Shown piece by piece: positions 34,424 to 45,614 of a stretch of DNA of 64,000 nucleotides. Source of the DNA: Simiduia agarivorans SA1 = DSM 21679 (GTDB lineage: Bacteria > Pseudomonadota > Gammaproteobacteria > Pseudomonadales > Cellvibrionaceae); NCBI RefSeq assembly GCF_000305785.2, contig NC_018868.3:1843501-1907500 (forward strand), in the 5' to 3' direction. Positions within the stretch are counted from its first letter, which is position 1, and the number at the start of each line of letters is the position of its first letter. The translations under genes were made by a program, and so were the position numbers. Under the pieces are notes generated by a model, which saw nothing but the letters and a program-made list of their open reading frames with translations, had not been told where the DNA came from and made no database searches.

Positions 34424-36418
34424 ATGAACAAGCAACTGATCACCCTCGCCATTGCTGCACTGGCCAGCCCCATTGCGGTTGCCAATGACTATGCCAGCGT
34501 TGACCAGTATCAGGGCAAGCCCGCCACCGACCACACTCGCAGCGCCAATAAGGCCCATGCAGAGCGACTGCCATGGCAGGATAAAACTGCCTTCGAGCAG
34601 GCAAACCGGGGCCGCATTGCCAGTTTTGAAGAGCACGCCGCTGGCGAAGTCCACAGTCGCTTCCGCTTTCTGGAAGCCGGCAAGATACCCGATACAGCCA
34701 ACCCATCGATCTATCGCCAGGCCATGCTGAACTATGTGTCCAATGGATTATTTGAAGTGGTGGATGGGATCTACCAGATCCGCGGGTCGGATCTGTCCAA
34801 CATGACCATCATCCGCACCAATAACGGCTACGTGTTGTATGACGTATTGCTGTCTGACGTAGCCGCTCGCGACAGCTGGGCCTTTGCCCGCAAACACCTG
34901 CCGAAAATCAACGGCGAGCACAAGATCACCGGCGTGATTTACTCGCACACACACGTAGACCACTTCGGCGGCTCACGCGGGGTGATCGACGAGCAATACC
35001 TGGCCGACAACCCCGACGTGGACATTTTCGCCCCCAAAGATTTTCTTAAAGAACTGGTGGACGAAAATCTCATTGGTGGTCCGGCCATGGGGCGGCGCGC
35101 CCAGTACCAATACGGCACCACGCTGGAAAATTCCGATGCAGGGATTGTGGACAATGCGTTAGGTAACGGCACCTCGCGCGGCCAGGTCACGCTGGTCCCG
35201 CCCACCCGCATCATTGAGCAACGCGAAGAGCTGATCACTATCGACGGCGTGGACTTCCTGTTTATCAATATGCCTGGCGCCGAAGCACCGGCCGAAATTG
35301 TGACCTGGCTGCCGCAATACAAAGCCCTGTGGACGGCCGAACTGACCTATCACGGCCAACACAATATTTACACTTTCCGGGGTGCCAAAGTGCGTGATTC
35401 ATTGGCGTGGACAAAATACCTGACCGAACTGAAAGTGCGGTTTGCGGCCAAGGCCGATGTACTCTTTGCCGCACACTCGGCGCCGGTATGGGGCAGTGAA
35501 AACATTGCCGAATACATTACCTTGCAACGGGACAATTACGGCTTCATCCATAACCAGAGTATGCGTCTGGCGAACCAGGGAGTGACCATTCACGATGTGG
35601 GCCGGGAACTGGAGGCCATCGTGCCGCAATCCCAACTGAATACCTGGCACACCAATGGTTACCACGGTTCCTACAGCCACAATGCGCGCGCGGTGGTCAA
35701 TATGTACCTGGGCTATCACGACATGAACCCGGTCAATACCAACCCGTTAAAAACACAGGACAAGGCCTGCGTCTACGTCGCCGCTGCAGGGGAGAAATCG
35801 CTGATGAAGGCAGGAAAAAAATATTTTGACAAAGGCAACTACCAGGCAGCAGCACAACTTTACAATGACGTTGTGCAATGCAAGCCCGCAAACCAAAAAG
35901 CCCGCCATGCACTGGCCGACAGTTTCGAACAAATGGGTTACCAATCCGAGACCATGGCCTGGCGCAACAGCTACCTGCAGGCGGCCGTTGAGCTGCGCAC
36001 CAACACCATTGAGCCCTCAATCAAGGCGGCATCCAGTGACATTGTTGCCAATACGCCCACAGGCATGCTGCTTGATTTCCTGGCGGTACAACTCAATGGG
36101 CCGAAAGCCGAACAGGCTGGCCTTGCGATGAGTTTCAATATTGTGCACCCGGATCTGGATGAAATTTATTACGCTGAAGTGAGCAACGCTAATATGGCGA
36201 ACATTCAGGTGGAAAAACCACAGCCGGCTGACGCGACACTGACCATCAACAAAAACGACCTGACGGCCATTTTACTGAAGCAGAAAACGCTGAAGTCGCT
36301 GGTGGCCAGCGGCAAGGCCACCATTGAAGGCAAGCAGGACTTCCTGCAACAATTGCTGCCACTGCTTGACGAGTTTGACGGTCAGTTCGAGATCATGCCT
36401 CTGGCAAAGACTCGCTGA
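34424..36418 (+). CDS. alkylsulfatase (SdsA1/YjcS type), exported
   Basis: A 664-residue protein with a signal peptide (MNKQLITLAIAALASPIAVA). The metallo-beta-lactamase domain carries the zinc-binding SHTHVDHFGGS near residues 173-182 and NMPGAEAPAEI; a helical dimerisation domain follows (KKYFDKGNYQAAAQLYNDVVQC), and the C-terminus is an SCP2-like lipid-binding fold (ADATLTINKNDLTAILL). This is the SdsA1 order, for enzymes cleaving primary alkyl sulfates such as dodecyl sulfate to alcohol and sulfate. It lies in the cell envelope, with AGGAG before the ATG at 34424 and a terminator after. Confidence 0.93.
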   Translation: MNKQLITLAIAALASPIAVANDYASVDQYQGKPATDHTRSANKAHAERLPWQDKTAFEQANRGRIASFEEHAAGEVHSRFRFLEAGKIPDTANPSIYRQAMLNYVSNGLFEVVDGIYQIRGSDLSNMTIIRTNNGYVLYDVLLSDVAARDSWAFARKHLPKINGEHKITGVIYSHTHVDHFGGSRGVIDEQYLADNPDVDIFAPKDFLKELVDENLIGGPAMGRRAQYQYGTTLENSDAGIVDNALGNGTSRGQVTLVPPTRIIEQREELITIDGVDFLFINMPGAEAPAEIVTWLPQYKALWTAELTYHGQHNIYTFRGAKVRDSLAWTKYLTELKVRFAAKADVLFAAHSAPVWGSENIAEYITLQRDNYGFIHNQSMRLANQGVTIHDVGRELEAIVPQSQLNTWHTNGYHGSYSHNARAVVNMYLGYHDMNPVNTNPLKTQDKACVYVAAAGEKSLMKAGKKYFDKGNYQAAAQLYNDVVQCKPANQKARHALADSFEQMGYQSETMAWRNSYLQAAVELRTNTIEPSIKAASSDIVANTPTGMLLDFLAVQLNGPKAEQAGLAMSFNIVHPDLDEIYYAEVSNANMANIQVEKPQPADATLTINKNDLTAILLKQKTLKSLVASGKATIEGKQDFLQQLLPLLDEFDGQFEIMPLAKTR

Positions 36419-36427
36419 CAGCAAAGC

Positions 36428-37345
36428 TTAAAGCGGCCCAACAGATCGGGCCGCTTTTTTTATCTGCTCCCGCAACCAACGTTCAGCTGAATTTTCTTCC
36501 AGCCGGCGTGCATAGTGCATACGCACCGTCGCCTCAAGACTCACAAACGGGTTTTCATAAACAGCCAGCGCCAGAGCATCCTGATATTGCCGCGCCAGAC
36601 GCTCGGGCACCAGACCAATCGCATCGCTGCGCGCCACCACCATTAGCATGCTCATTTCGCTGCTGCATTCACAATACACTTTGCGTGCCGGTAACGGGTC
36701 GGCAGAGAACCGGTCCGCAAAAGTGGCATGCGGGTAACGCACGTTAACCAGCACATGCAGTGCCTCGGCAAACTCGGCCTTAGTAAGCGAACCCTGAATG
36801 CGCGGATGAGCCCGCCGGGCCACACACACCAGACGGTCGGAAAACAACGGCTCCGACCTCATGTGCGCGCCATGGGCGCTGGCCACATCCAGCAGCAAAT
36901 TCAATCGCCCGTGCTCTAATTCGCTCGCCACCGCCACCGGGTCTGTGGGCATATCCCGAAAAACGATACGGGCCGCGCTGCCGGTCAACTGTGCATCAAG
37001 CACCGGCTGCAATATGTGAATGACCGATTCAAAGGTACACACATAAAACTCGCGCGCACTGTGGCCGGGGTCAAACTCACCCAGATTACCCAACACCGCC
37101 GCCACCGAATCCAACGCGGGCTGGCTGTGCGCGTACAGCTGATCCGCCAAACGGGTGGCCACAATGCCACGCCCCTGCCGGCGGAACAGATCGCCGTCCA
37201 CTTGCGTGCGCAGACGCGCGAGGGCATTGCTCACCGACGACTGGGTCAGCCCGCATTTCTCCGCCGCCAGTGTGACAGAACCGGTCTGGTACACCGCATT
37301 GAATACTCTCAGTAAATTGAGATCGAAAGGGGGTGGCGTAGTCAC
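36428..37345 (-). CDS. LysR-family regulator
   Basis: A 305-residue LysR protein with helix-turn-helix at residues 8-67 (SVTLAAEKCGLTQSSVSNALARLRTQVDGDLFRR) and effector domain at 95-290 (YVCTFESVIHILQPVLD). It is convergent with the alkylsulfatase and divergent from the yiaW/yiaV-like pair (111 bases between starts), so either may be its target; divergent control is the commoner pattern. Its stop lies inside the terminator stem. Confidence 0.87.
   Translation of the reverse strand: MTTPPPFDLNLLRVFNAVYQTGSVTLAAEKCGLTQSSVSNALARLRTQVDGDLFRRQGRGIVATRLADQLYAHSQPALDSVAAVLGNLGEFDPGHSAREFYVCTFESVIHILQPVLDAQLTGSAARIVFRDMPTDPVAVASELEHGRLNLLLDVASAHGAHMRSEPLFSDRLVCVARRAHPRIQGSLTKAEFAEALHVLVNVRYPHATFADRFSADPLPARKVYCECSSEMSMLMVVARSDAIGLVPERLARQYQDALALAVYENPFVSLEATVRMHYARRLEENSAERWLREQIKKAARSVGPL
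36430..36461. terminator. bidirectional rho-independent terminator
   Basis: Stem AAAGCGGCCC/GGGCCGCTTT, loop of eight bases, then a T run. It ends the alkylsulfatase transcript and overlaps the last codons of the convergent LysR gene. Confidence 0.88.
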
Positions 37346-37456
37346 TCGAGCATCCTCATAACAATGTGCCTTTTCATTTTCATCCTGACTTACTGGTCAA
37401 TCCGGATAACGTCATCGTATTATGCCCCTACCCCGGACACAAAATAAGGACATTAT

Positions 37457-37792
37457 ATGATCGACTATCTGGCGCCCATCCTGCTGATTTTTGTCAGCCT
37501 GGTGGTGTTTTACGGCATTATCGTGATTCACGATATCCCCTACGAAATTGCCAAACACCGCAATCACCCCCATCAGGATGCCATTCATGTGGCCGGCTGG
37601 GTCAGTTTGCTTACCCTGCACATCCTCTGGCCATTCTTATGGATCTGGGCCTCCCTGTACCGCGAGGACAGGGGCTGGGGTTTCAGCGATCATCAGTCGC
37701 CCAAGGCACACGTTGAACGCCTTGAAGCCCAGGTGGCCGCATTAACCGCACGCATTGAAACACTGGAAAAACAACGGGAGCAGGAGCAGTAA
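37457..37792 (+). CDS. DUF3302 membrane protein (YiaW-like)
   Basis: A 111-residue protein with two membrane helices (YLAPILLIFVSLVVFYGIIVI and GWVSLLTLHILWPFLWIWASLY) and a C-terminal coiled coil (AHVERLEAQVAALTARIETLEKQ). This length and order match Escherichia coli YiaW, which is always next to YiaV; here a YiaV-like gene follows after 2 bases. The pair probably forms an HlyD-type membrane-fusion system without its own ATPase. Confidence 0.82.
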   Translation: MIDYLAPILLIFVSLVVFYGIIVIHDIPYEIAKHRNHPHQDAIHVAGWVSLLTLHILWPFLWIWASLYREDRGWGFSDHQSPKAHVERLEAQVAALTARIETLEKQREQEQ

Positions 37793-37794
37793 TC

Positions 37795-38754
37795 ATGGAA
37801 ATGTTAATGTTGCTCACCTATGCAGGCCTGTGCATAGCGGTGTTCAAAATATTCAAACTGCCGCTGAACAAATGGACGGTACCCACAGCCGTACTGGGCG
37901 GGGTGGTGCTCATCTCTACCATTATGTTTGTGATGAACTACAACCACCCCTACTCCGAATACAGCCGCGAGTATTTTATTACCACACCGATCGTGCCCAA
38001 CGTCAGCGGCCAGGTGCTGACGGTAGATGCCAAACCCAATCAGCCGCTAAAAGCCGGCGATTTGTTATTTACCATCGACCCAACACCGTTTGAGGCTAAG
38101 ATAGAATCACTGCAGGCCCGTATCGAAGCGGCCAAAGAGGAATACGACCGGCAGAAAAATCTGTTTGCCCGCAAGGTCAGCAGTGCGCGCGATCTCGACC
38201 GTGCCGAGTCCCATTTTGAAGACCTGCAAGGTCAACTGCACAAGGCCGAGTTCGACCTGAAAAACACCCGCATCGTGGCGCCTACCGATGGCTTTGTCAC
38301 CCAGAACTTCCTCCGCCCTGGCATGCGCGCCGTATCGGCGCCCTTACGGCCGCTGATGGTATTTGTGCACACCCAGGATGCGTACATGACGGCGTTTTTC
38401 CGACAAAATGCCATGCAACGTCTGGCGCGCGGCGGCGAAGCAGAAATTGCGCTGGACGGAATTCCCGGCAAAGTATTCCGTGCTGAAATCGTGCAGGTGA
38501 ATCCGGTGATGCAGGAGGGTCAGCTACAGGCCAGCGGCAACCTGATGACCTACAATCCGCAACAGCCACCCGGCCGGATTGCCGTGGTGCTGAAAGTGAC
38601 CGACCCGGATTTCGCGCCGTACGCCGATCAATTACCCCTGGGTGCCTTCGGGCAGGTGGCGGTGTATACCGAACACGCGCATCACTTTGCGGTAATCCGC
38701 AAAATCCTGCTGCGCATGGCGGCATGGATGAATTACATCTATCCCTTGCACTGA
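37795..38754 (+). CDS. HlyD-family membrane-fusion protein (YiaV-like)
   Basis: A 319-residue protein. Two N-terminal helices (MLLTYAGLCIAVFKIFKL and VLGGVVLISTIMFVMNY), a lipoyl half (VPNVSGQVLTVDAKPNQPLKAGDLLFTID), a coiled-coil hairpin (IESLQARIEAAKEEYDRQK) and a second lipoyl half (IVAPTDGFVTQNFLRPGMRA). E. coli YiaV is about 60 residues longer. Without an ABC or RND partner, its role may be in membrane transport of an unknown substrate, as for YiaV. Confidence 0.84.
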   Translation: MEMLMLLTYAGLCIAVFKIFKLPLNKWTVPTAVLGGVVLISTIMFVMNYNHPYSEYSREYFITTPIVPNVSGQVLTVDAKPNQPLKAGDLLFTIDPTPFEAKIESLQARIEAAKEEYDRQKNLFARKVSSARDLDRAESHFEDLQGQLHKAEFDLKNTRIVAPTDGFVTQNFLRPGMRAVSAPLRPLMVFVHTQDAYMTAFFRQNAMQRLARGGEAEIALDGIPGKVFRAEIVQVNPVMQEGQLQASGNLMTYNPQQPPGRIAVVLKVTDPDFAPYADQLPLGAFGQVAVYTEHAHHFAVIRKILLRMAAWMNYIYPLH

Positions 38755-38801
38755 GCAAACCGAGAAAAACGCCGGCGCCCGCAATGGGTGCAGCTACTAG
38801 C

Positions 38802-39953
38802 TCAGGTTAAAATCCGATCCGCAAATAGCTGATCAATCGCGGCTTCGTCATAGCCAAGCGAAGCCATCAATGCGCGCGTATCTGCACCCTCCGAAGGCCT
38901 GCTACCACTGACATAAATCTGATGCCCTGAAAATTTTGGCGCAACGCCCGGCTGATTAATGCCGCCCGCCTCTACATAGGCACATCGCGCGTGATTGTGG
39001 GGATGGACCGCCGCCTCGGCCATATCCAGCACTGGCGTGACGCAGGCATCGGTACCCTCAAACGCCTGCGTCCATTCCGCCTGCGTCCGGCGCAAAAATA
39101 TTTGTTTTAACTGGTGTTTATTGACTGCCCAATCCGCCGGCTGCTGCGATTGCAGTGACGGATCGTCAATCGCCAGAACCGCAAGAAACTGCTGATAAAA
39201 CTGCGGCTCAATGGGCCCCACCGCCATGAATTTCCCGTCGGCAGTTTCGTAGGTATCGTAAAAGTGTGCGGCGCCATCCAACAAGTTGGCCGCTCGCTCC
39301 GGCTTCCAGAGCCCTAGTGCGTTAAAGCTGCTGAACAAGGACATCATGCTGGCCACGCCATCAGTAATGGCAGCGTCCACGACCTGGCCTTTACCGGTTT
39401 TTTGCGCGTCCAACAGCGCCGCTAACACACCCATTACCAGAAACAGACTGCCGCCGGCATAATCGCCCACCAGGTTGAGCGGCAGAGCCGGCTTTTGTTT
39501 GTCACCCATGGCTGCCAGTGCACCGGTTAAACCGATGTAATTGATATCGTGCCCGGCGGTGTGCGCCAGCGGCCCGGATTGTCCCCAGCCGGTCACCCGC
39601 CCGTACACAAGACCTGGGTTTACCTGCCAGCAATCGTCCGGCCCGCAGCCCAGTCTTTCGGCCACACCGGGGCGGAAACCTTCGATCAGGGCATCGCTGG
39701 TGGCCACCAGTTCAAACAACAATTTTCGCCCGGCCGGATTTTTGAGATCCAATGCGATGGAGCGTTTGCCGCGTGAATGCACATCGTGCGCTGAAGGCAA
39801 GCCGATACCGGTGGCTTTTGACGCACGCTCAACCACAATGACCTCGGCCCCCAGGTCCGCCAGCAACATGCCGGCATAGGGGCCGGGGCCAATGCCTTTC
39901 AATTCCAGAATCCGGATGCCGGCCAGCGGGCCGGCTTTCTTGTCAGTCATCAT
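38802..39953 (-). CDS. alpha-methylacyl-CoA racemase-like CoA-transferase-family enzyme
   Basis: A 383-residue CaiB/BaiF protein. The racemase catalytic pair is visible as H135 (GHDINYI) and D164 (LVGDYAGGS), which in Mycobacterium MCR act as bases on the two faces of the 2-methylacyl-CoA; this argues for racemase rather than CoA-transferase. It converts (2R)- to (2S)-methylacyl-CoA so that branched chains can enter beta-oxidation. It is the last gene of the minus-strand acyl-CoA operon, 13 bases after the FadJ-like gene. Confidence 0.9.
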   Translation of the reverse strand: MMTDKKAGPLAGIRILELKGIGPGPYAGMLLADLGAEVIVVERASKATGIGLPSAHDVHSRGKRSIALDLKNPAGRKLLFELVATSDALIEGFRPGVAERLGCGPDDCWQVNPGLVYGRVTGWGQSGPLAHTAGHDINYIGLTGALAAMGDKQKPALPLNLVGDYAGGSLFLVMGVLAALLDAQKTGKGQVVDAAITDGVASMMSLFSSFNALGLWKPERAANLLDGAAHFYDTYETADGKFMAVGPIEPQFYQQFLAVLAIDDPSLQSQQPADWAVNKHQLKQIFLRRTQAEWTQAFEGTDACVTPVLDMAEAAVHPHNHARCAYVEAGGINQPGVAPKFSGHQIYVSGSRPSEGADTRALMASLGYDEAAIDQLFADRILT

Positions 39954-39966
39954 GTTGCATCATCAT

Positions 39967-42126
39967 TCAGTTAAACGTTTCAGCCCGCTCGATTTTTTCC
40001 GAGACAATGGCTGGACACTTAAAACGCTCACCGTAGGCATCGGCCAACTCGGCGCAACGTGCGCGGAAACGTTCAAGACCATAGGTGTTAATGAATTGCA
40101 CAAAGCCGCCCGTATGCACCGGCGCACCAATACCCATAATCGAACCGATATTGGCATCCGCCACCGAGCGCAGAACGCCCGACTCCAGGCATTTGAGTGT
40201 TTCAATCACCTGACGGAATAACAACCGGTCTTTGATGTCCTGTTCCGGCGTTGCATTCCCGCCATCAAAATACTTATCCAGCAAGCCAGGCCAAATGGTT
40301 TTGCCCTGATCGCCGTAATCAAAATAGCCGCCGTTATAGTGTTTGCCACCCCGGCCATGTTCCACCACCAAGGTCTTGATAATTTCGGCCATGGCGTCGT
40401 GCTCGCCCCACTGGTTTTCCACCCCCATGTCGGCCCAGGTCTGGTGAATTTTGCGGGTCAGTTCCAGACTGACTTCATCGTGCACAGTCAATGGCCCCAC
40501 CGGCATACCCACCGCCTTGCCCAGGTTGTCTACCACCACGGGATGAATGCCCTCAACCACCATCCGGGCCGCTTCGTCCAGATAAGTGGAGAAGGTGCGG
40601 GAGGTGAAAAACGCCAGGGAGTCGTTGACCACAATGGGCGTTTTTTTAATTTGCCGGACAAAATCAAACGCCCGCGCGAGGGTTTCATCGCTGGTTTTTT
40701 TGCCGCAGATAATCTCAACCAAAGGCATCTTGTCCACCGGAGAAAAGAAGTGGATACCGATAAATTTTTCCGGGTGGGCGCTGGCTTCGGCTAACTGGGT
40801 AATGGGCAGACTGGAGGTATTGGAGCCCCAGAATCCATCATCTGACAGATACTGCTCGGTACCCAAGGTGATTTTGTTTTTGAGATCAATCTGCTCAAAC
40901 ACGGCTTCAATAATCAGATCGCAGCCGGCCAGGTCCTGGTCGCGCTCTGTTGGCTGAATGCGGGCAAGCAGGGCCTCGGCACCGGCCAGATCCAGCCGGC
41001 CGCGGGCCACTTGTTTTTCAACCAGCTTGGCGGAATAGGCTTTGCCTTTTTCTGCCGCCGCCATGGAAATATCTTTCAGCACCACGTCAATGCCCACCTT
41101 GGCGGCCACATAGGCGATGCCCTGGCCCATCATGCCGGCACCGAGCACACCCAGTTTCTTCACCGTGTGTGGTGCGATATTGTCCGGCCGGCTGGCACCG
41201 GCGTTGATTTTATTGAGCTGGAAGAAAAACGTGGTGATCATGTTTTTCGCTTCGGGCGTCATGACCAGTTCGGTAAAGGCCCGCCCTTCTTTGCGCAAAG
41301 CCGTATCAAAATCCAGCCTTGCCGCTTCCACCGCACAATCGAGAATTTTTTCCGGCGCCGGCAAAAGCCCACGGGTTTTCTGCGCCAACATCGCCGGAGC
41401 AATAGCTAACAATTGAGCCAGCTTGGGTGAGCCGGCTGAACCACCGGGTATTTTGTGGCCTTTGTGGTCCCAGGGTTGCAACGCAGCATCTGGGTTGTCG
41501 ACTTGTGATGCTATCCAGGCTTTGGCCGCTGGCACCAGTTGGGATTGATCCGCCACGGTGGCGTGTATCAGACCCGCCGCCAATGCGCGTCCGGCATCTG
41601 CTTTTTTACCTTCCAGTAAATACGGCAAGGCCGCTTCAAGCCCCAGCAAATTGACCATACGGACAATGCCACCGCCACCGGGCAACAAGCCCAGAGACAC
41701 TTCGGGCAAACCCAGCGATACCGCGGGCGAATCCACCGCAACGCGATAATTACAGGCCAGGCAGATTTCAAATCCGCCGCCGAGCGCCGCTCCATTGATG
41801 GCCGCCACCACCGGCACCGGCAATCGCTCCAGCGCACGCAGCTGGCTTTTGATTTTTTCCACCATGGCAAAGAATGCGGCTTCGTCACCGGGCTTGGCGG
41901 CCAATAATTCATTCAGATCGCCGCCGGCAAAAAACACTTTTTTGGCGCTGGTGATCACCACACACCGGTAAGCCCGTCTTCGGCCTGCAGTTTTTCAATA
42001 GTGGCCTGCATGGCATCGCGGTATTTCCGCGTTCATGGCATTGACGGGGCCAGTCATGTTCATGGTGACCGTCACGATACCCTGACTGTCTTTCTCGTAT
42101 TCAAATACGTTATTTATGCTGCTCAT
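39967..42126 (-). pseudogene. FadJ-like enoyl-CoA hydratase/3-hydroxyacyl-CoA dehydrogenase with two indels
   Basis: Expected length is about 718 residues: N-terminal crotonase domain (GGDLNELLA, GAALGGGFEICLAC), then NAD-binding 3-hydroxyacyl-CoA dehydrogenase (GVLGAGMMGQGIAYVAA) and C-terminal dehydrogenase domains. The true start is the ATG at 42126 with GGAG upstream. Near 42023-42025 there is one extra T in a three-T run (TATTTCC), and near 41957-41964 an extra CA in a CA repeat. Each shifts the frame; together they add three bases, so the frame is restored after 41957 but a stop interrupts the shifted 20-odd codons. It could be a sequencing artefact or a real loss of function; a truncated restart at the GTG at 41961 would lack the first strands of the crotonase fold. 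Confidence 0.85.
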
Positions 42127-42136
42127 GTCTGGCTCC

Positions 42137-43345
42137 TTACACCCGCTCGATAATGGTGGAAATACCCATACCGCCACCCACACACAATGAAATCATCGCG
42201 CGTTTGGCCTGGCGTCGCTCCAGCTCATCCACCATGGTGCTGATCAGCATGGCGCCGGTGGCGCCTAAGGGATGGCCCATGGCAATGGCACCGCCGTTGA
42301 CGTTAGTGATTTCATGATCGAGATTAAGGTCTTTCATGTAGCGCAGTGCCACCGAGGCAAAGGCTTCGTTGATTTCCCATAGGTCAATATCGCCGTGGCT
42401 GAGACCCGCTTTTCGCAGAGCCTTTTCCGCCGCAGGGCCCGGGCCTGTGAGCATAATGATCGGATCGGTTGCGAGCACAGCGGTGGCGACAATGCGCGCG
42501 CGCGGTGTGAGCCCGAGATCCTTGCCGGCCTTTTCACTGCCAATGAGGACGGCGGCCGCACCATCCACTATGCCGGAGGAATTGCCTGGCGTGTGCACGT
42601 GATTCACGCGGGTGAGATGGTTGTACTTGCGCAGGATAATATCGTCGAAACCCAGGCCGCCCATCATTTCGAACGAAGCTTTGAGTTTGCCAAGAATCTC
42701 GAGAGTGGTATCGGGCTTGATGAATTCATCGCGTTCCAGAATCATCAGGCCGTTGGCATCGCGCACGGGAATCACCGAGCGATCGAAATAGCCATTGGCT
42801 TGCGCATGGGCTGCCCGCTTCTGGCTTTCCAGCGCGTAGCGATCCACATCCTCGCGGCTCCAGCCTTCCAGCGTGGCGATGGTGTCAGCACCGATGCCCT
42901 GCGGCACAAAACCAGTTTTCAGACTGAAGGCGGCATCACCACCCATGGCACCGCCATTGGAGCCCATGGGTACCCGCGACATGGATTCCACCCCGCCGGC
43001 CACCACCAAATCCTCCCAACCGGACGCAATCTTTTGCGCGGCAATATTCACCGCCTCCAGGCCCGAGGCGCAGAACCGATCCAGCTGCACGCCCGGCACC
43101 GATTCATCCCAGCCGGCGTTCTGGACGATCATTTTCGCCACATCCGAACCCTGCTCGCCCACCGGGGTGACGCAGCCCATGACCACATCGTCCACATAGG
43201 CGGTGTCCAGACTGTGACGCTCCGCCAGCGCCTGTAACAGGCCGGCGCCCAGATCGATAGGTTTGACTTCGTGCAGGCTGCCGTCTTTTTTACCTTTGGA
43301 GCGTGGCGTGCGAACAGCGTCGTAGATATAAGCGTGGTGGGGCAT
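42137..43345 (-). CDS. acetyl-CoA C-acyltransferase (thiolase)
   Basis: A 402-residue thiolase. Nucleophilic cysteine lies in [13 protein letters not shown] (about residue 92), the second active-site block is [18 protein letters not shown], and the C-terminal cysteine block SLCVGGGMG is intact. It catalyses the last step of beta-oxidation, cleaving 3-oxoacyl-CoA. It sits 10 bases upstream of the FadJ-like gene, as in a fadAB-type pair. Confidence 0.93.
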   Translation of the reverse strand: MPHHAYIYDAVRTPRSKGKKDGSLHEVKPIDLGAGLLQALAERHSLDTAYVDDVVMGCVTPVGEQGSDVAKMIVQNAGWDESVPGVQLDRFCASGLEAVNIAAQKIASGWEDLVVAGGVESMSRVPMGSNGGAMGGDAAFSLKTGFVPQGIGADTIATLEGWSREDVDRYALESQKRAAHAQANGYFDRSVIPVRDANGLMILERDEFIKPDTTLEILGKLKASFEMMGGLGFDDIILRKYNHLTRVNHVHTPGNSSGIVDGAAAVLIGSEKAGKDLGLTPRARIVATAVLATDPIIMLTGPGPAAEKALRKAGLSHGDIDLWEINEAFASVALRYMKDLNLDHEITNVNGGAIAMGHPLGATGAMLISTMVDELERRQAKRAMISLCVGGGMGISTIIERV

Positions 43346-43463
43346 GGGGGCTACCTGGCAGATAGGAATGTGGCTCCAGTATAGCCCCCGGGGGTCAGCG
43401 CACTATGACCTGTGCGCTCAAAATCAATGACCTGATTTAATGCACTGATTTAATGGTCTGAAT

Positions 43464-44648
43464 TTATTGCAGTACTTCGAATAATCCCGCCGCACCCATG
43501 CCGCCGCCCACGCACATGGTCACCACCACATAGCGTACACCCCGACGGCGACCTTCCAGCAACGCGTGCATCACCATGCGCGCGCCGCTCATGCCGTAGG
43601 GATGGCCGATGGAAATCGCGCCGCCGTTGACGTTCAGACGATCCATGGGAATCGCCAGTCGCTGTGCACAATAAAGCACTTGTACCGCGAAGGCTTCGTT
43701 CAGTTCCCACAGGCCGATGTCGGCCATGGTGAGCCCGGCCCGTTGCAATAACTTGGGCACCGCAAACACCGGGCCAATGCCCATCTCGTCAGGCGCACAG
43801 CCTGCCACCGCCATGCCACGATACACACCCAACGGTTTGAGCCCGCGCTCCTCCGCCAGCGTGCGATCCATCAGTACCAACGCTGCAGCGCCGTCCGACA
43901 ATTGCGAGGCATTACCGGCGGTGATGCTGCCGCCCTCGCGCACGGCGTTCAGAGACGCCAGCGATTCGATCGTGGTGCCGGGCCGGTTGCCTTCGTCTTG
44001 CGTCAAGCTGACAGCCTGCTCCGACACGGCGCCGGTGGTTTTATCCTGCACCAGTTTGGTGGCGTTGACCGGTACGATTTCATCGGCAAACTTGCCCGCG
44101 GCCTGCGCCTCAGCGGTGCGTGCCTGGGACATAACGGCATATTCATCCTGCGCTGCACGGCTGATGTTGTAGCGCTTGGCCACCACCTCGGCAGTATCGA
44201 GCATGGGCATGTAGAGATCCGGTGTATGCTGCAAAACCAGCGCATCTTCTGTCCGATGGCTGTTCATGTGCTGATTCTGCACCAATGAAATCGACTCGGT
44301 GCCGCCCGCCAAAACCACCGGCACATGATCGAGCACAATTTGCTTCGCTGCCGTCGCCACTGCCATCAAACCCGATGCACACTGACGATCAAGTGTCATA
44401 CCCGCAACCGAAACCGGCAGGCCAGCCGCCATGGCCACCTGCCGACCCAGGTTGGTGCCCTGGCTGCCCTGCTGCAAAGCCGCGCCCCAAACGCAATCAT
44501 CAATTTCTTCCGGCGCAATACCCGCACGCTCAACCGCAGCCTGCACGGCCACTGCCGACAAACTGGGCGAGGTCAGATTGTTGAACGCACCCCGGTAGGC
44601 TTTGCCGATGGGCGTACGCGCCACCGACACGATCACGGCTTCTTTCAT
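43464..44648 (-). CDS. thiolase family protein (second)
   Basis: A 394-residue thiolase with [30 protein letters not shown] and TMCVGGGMG. In the second block the usual leucine-glycine after GHP is tyrosine-glycine, a difference seen in a separate thiolase subgroup, so it may prefer a different chain than the neighbour. Its start overlaps the SDR stop by four bases (ATGA). The 118-base gap before the other thiolase has no clear promoter. Confidence 0.9.
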   Translation of the reverse strand: MKEAVIVSVARTPIGKAYRGAFNNLTSPSLSAVAVQAAVERAGIAPEEIDDCVWGAALQQGSQGTNLGRQVAMAAGLPVSVAGMTLDRQCASGLMAVATAAKQIVLDHVPVVLAGGTESISLVQNQHMNSHRTEDALVLQHTPDLYMPMLDTAEVVAKRYNISRAAQDEYAVMSQARTAEAQAAGKFADEIVPVNATKLVQDKTTGAVSEQAVSLTQDEGNRPGTTIESLASLNAVREGGSITAGNASQLSDGAAALVLMDRTLAEERGLKPLGVYRGMAVAGCAPDEMGIGPVFAVPKLLQRAGLTMADIGLWELNEAFAVQVLYCAQRLAIPMDRLNVNGGAISIGHPYGMSGARMVMHALLEGRRRGVRYVVVTMCVGGGMGAAGLFEVLQ

Positions 44649-45574
44649 GCGTTGCCACTCCCTTTCGATTGCAGGTAGTTAAACGCCTTGACCAGGAATT
44701 TTTCCGATTGTTTCATGCCCGACGCCAGTTCAGACTGCTCAGCAGTATTATTGATCGCATCCCAGTTTTCCAACACGGCTTCGGGCGTTTGCTGCTCGGG
44801 TGCCAGGAAAATGCCATCGGTTTCAAACAGGCGCGCGCTGGCAAAGCCGCCGGCACCGGCGCACAGAATCATTTTGGTGGGTGCCTGTTCGGTACACAAC
44901 ACCAGCGCACCGGCAGTGACCGATTCCGGCTTCAGCATGTCCAGCACTTCCGCCGGCATCAGATCTTCCGTCATGCGGGTAGCGGCGGTGGGCGCCAGCG
45001 CATTGACACGGATATTGTATTTGTCGCCTTCCAGCACCAGCGTATTCATAAAACCCACTTGCGCCATTTTCGCCGCGCCATAGTTGGTTTGCCCGAAATT
45101 ACCGTAAAGGCCCGAAGACGAGGTGGTCATGACGATGCGACCATATTGCTGTTCGCGCATGATTTCCCACACCGCCTTGGTGCAATTCACTGCGCCCATC
45201 ACATGCACATCCATCACCAGACGGAAGTCATCGAGATCCATTTTGGCAAAGCTTTTATCGCGCAGGATGCCCGCGTTATTGATCAGGATATCCACCCGGC
45301 CCCAGCGCGCCATGGTCTGCGCCACCATGTCCTGCACCTGCTCCATGTTGGTGACATTGGCGCCGTGGGCCAATGCTTCACCACCCGCCGCTTCGATTTC
45401 TGCCACTACGGCCTTGGCCGCATCGGACGACGCACCCGAGCCATCGCGCGCGCCACCCAGATCATTGACCACCACTTTGGCACCGCGGGCGGCGAGTGCC
45501 AATGCATGCGAACGCCCCAAACCGTTGCCGGCGCCTGTTACGATGGCCACGCGGCCGGAAAAATCAATGCTCAT
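44645..45574 (-). CDS. SDR-family 3-hydroxyacyl-CoA dehydrogenase (MFE-2/17beta-HSD4-like)
   Basis: A 309-residue SDR. Cofactor motif [29 protein letters not shown] at residues 12-40 is the pattern of the dehydrogenase unit of peroxisomal MFE-2; the catalytic Tyr-x3-Lys is in YGAAKMA. With the MaoC gene 40 bases upstream it provides (R)-specific hydration and oxidation on separate chains. It overlaps the second thiolase gene by four bases. Confidence 0.87.
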   Translation of the reverse strand: MSIDFSGRVAIVTGAGNGLGRSHALALAARGAKVVVNDLGGARDGSGASSDAAKAVVAEIEAAGGEALAHGANVTNMEQVQDMVAQTMARWGRVDILINNAGILRDKSFAKMDLDDFRLVMDVHVMGAVNCTKAVWEIMREQQYGRIVMTTSSSGLYGNFGQTNYGAAKMAQVGFMNTLVLEGDKYNIRVNALAPTAATRMTEDLMPAEVLDMLKPESVTAGALVLCTEQAPTKMILCAGAGGFASARLFETDGIFLAPEQQTPEAVLENWDAINNTAEQSELASGMKQSEKFLVKAFNYLQSKGSGNA

Positions 45575-45614
45575 GTCGCTTACCTTTTATCTTTCAATGA
45601 GGTTTATCTTTCAA

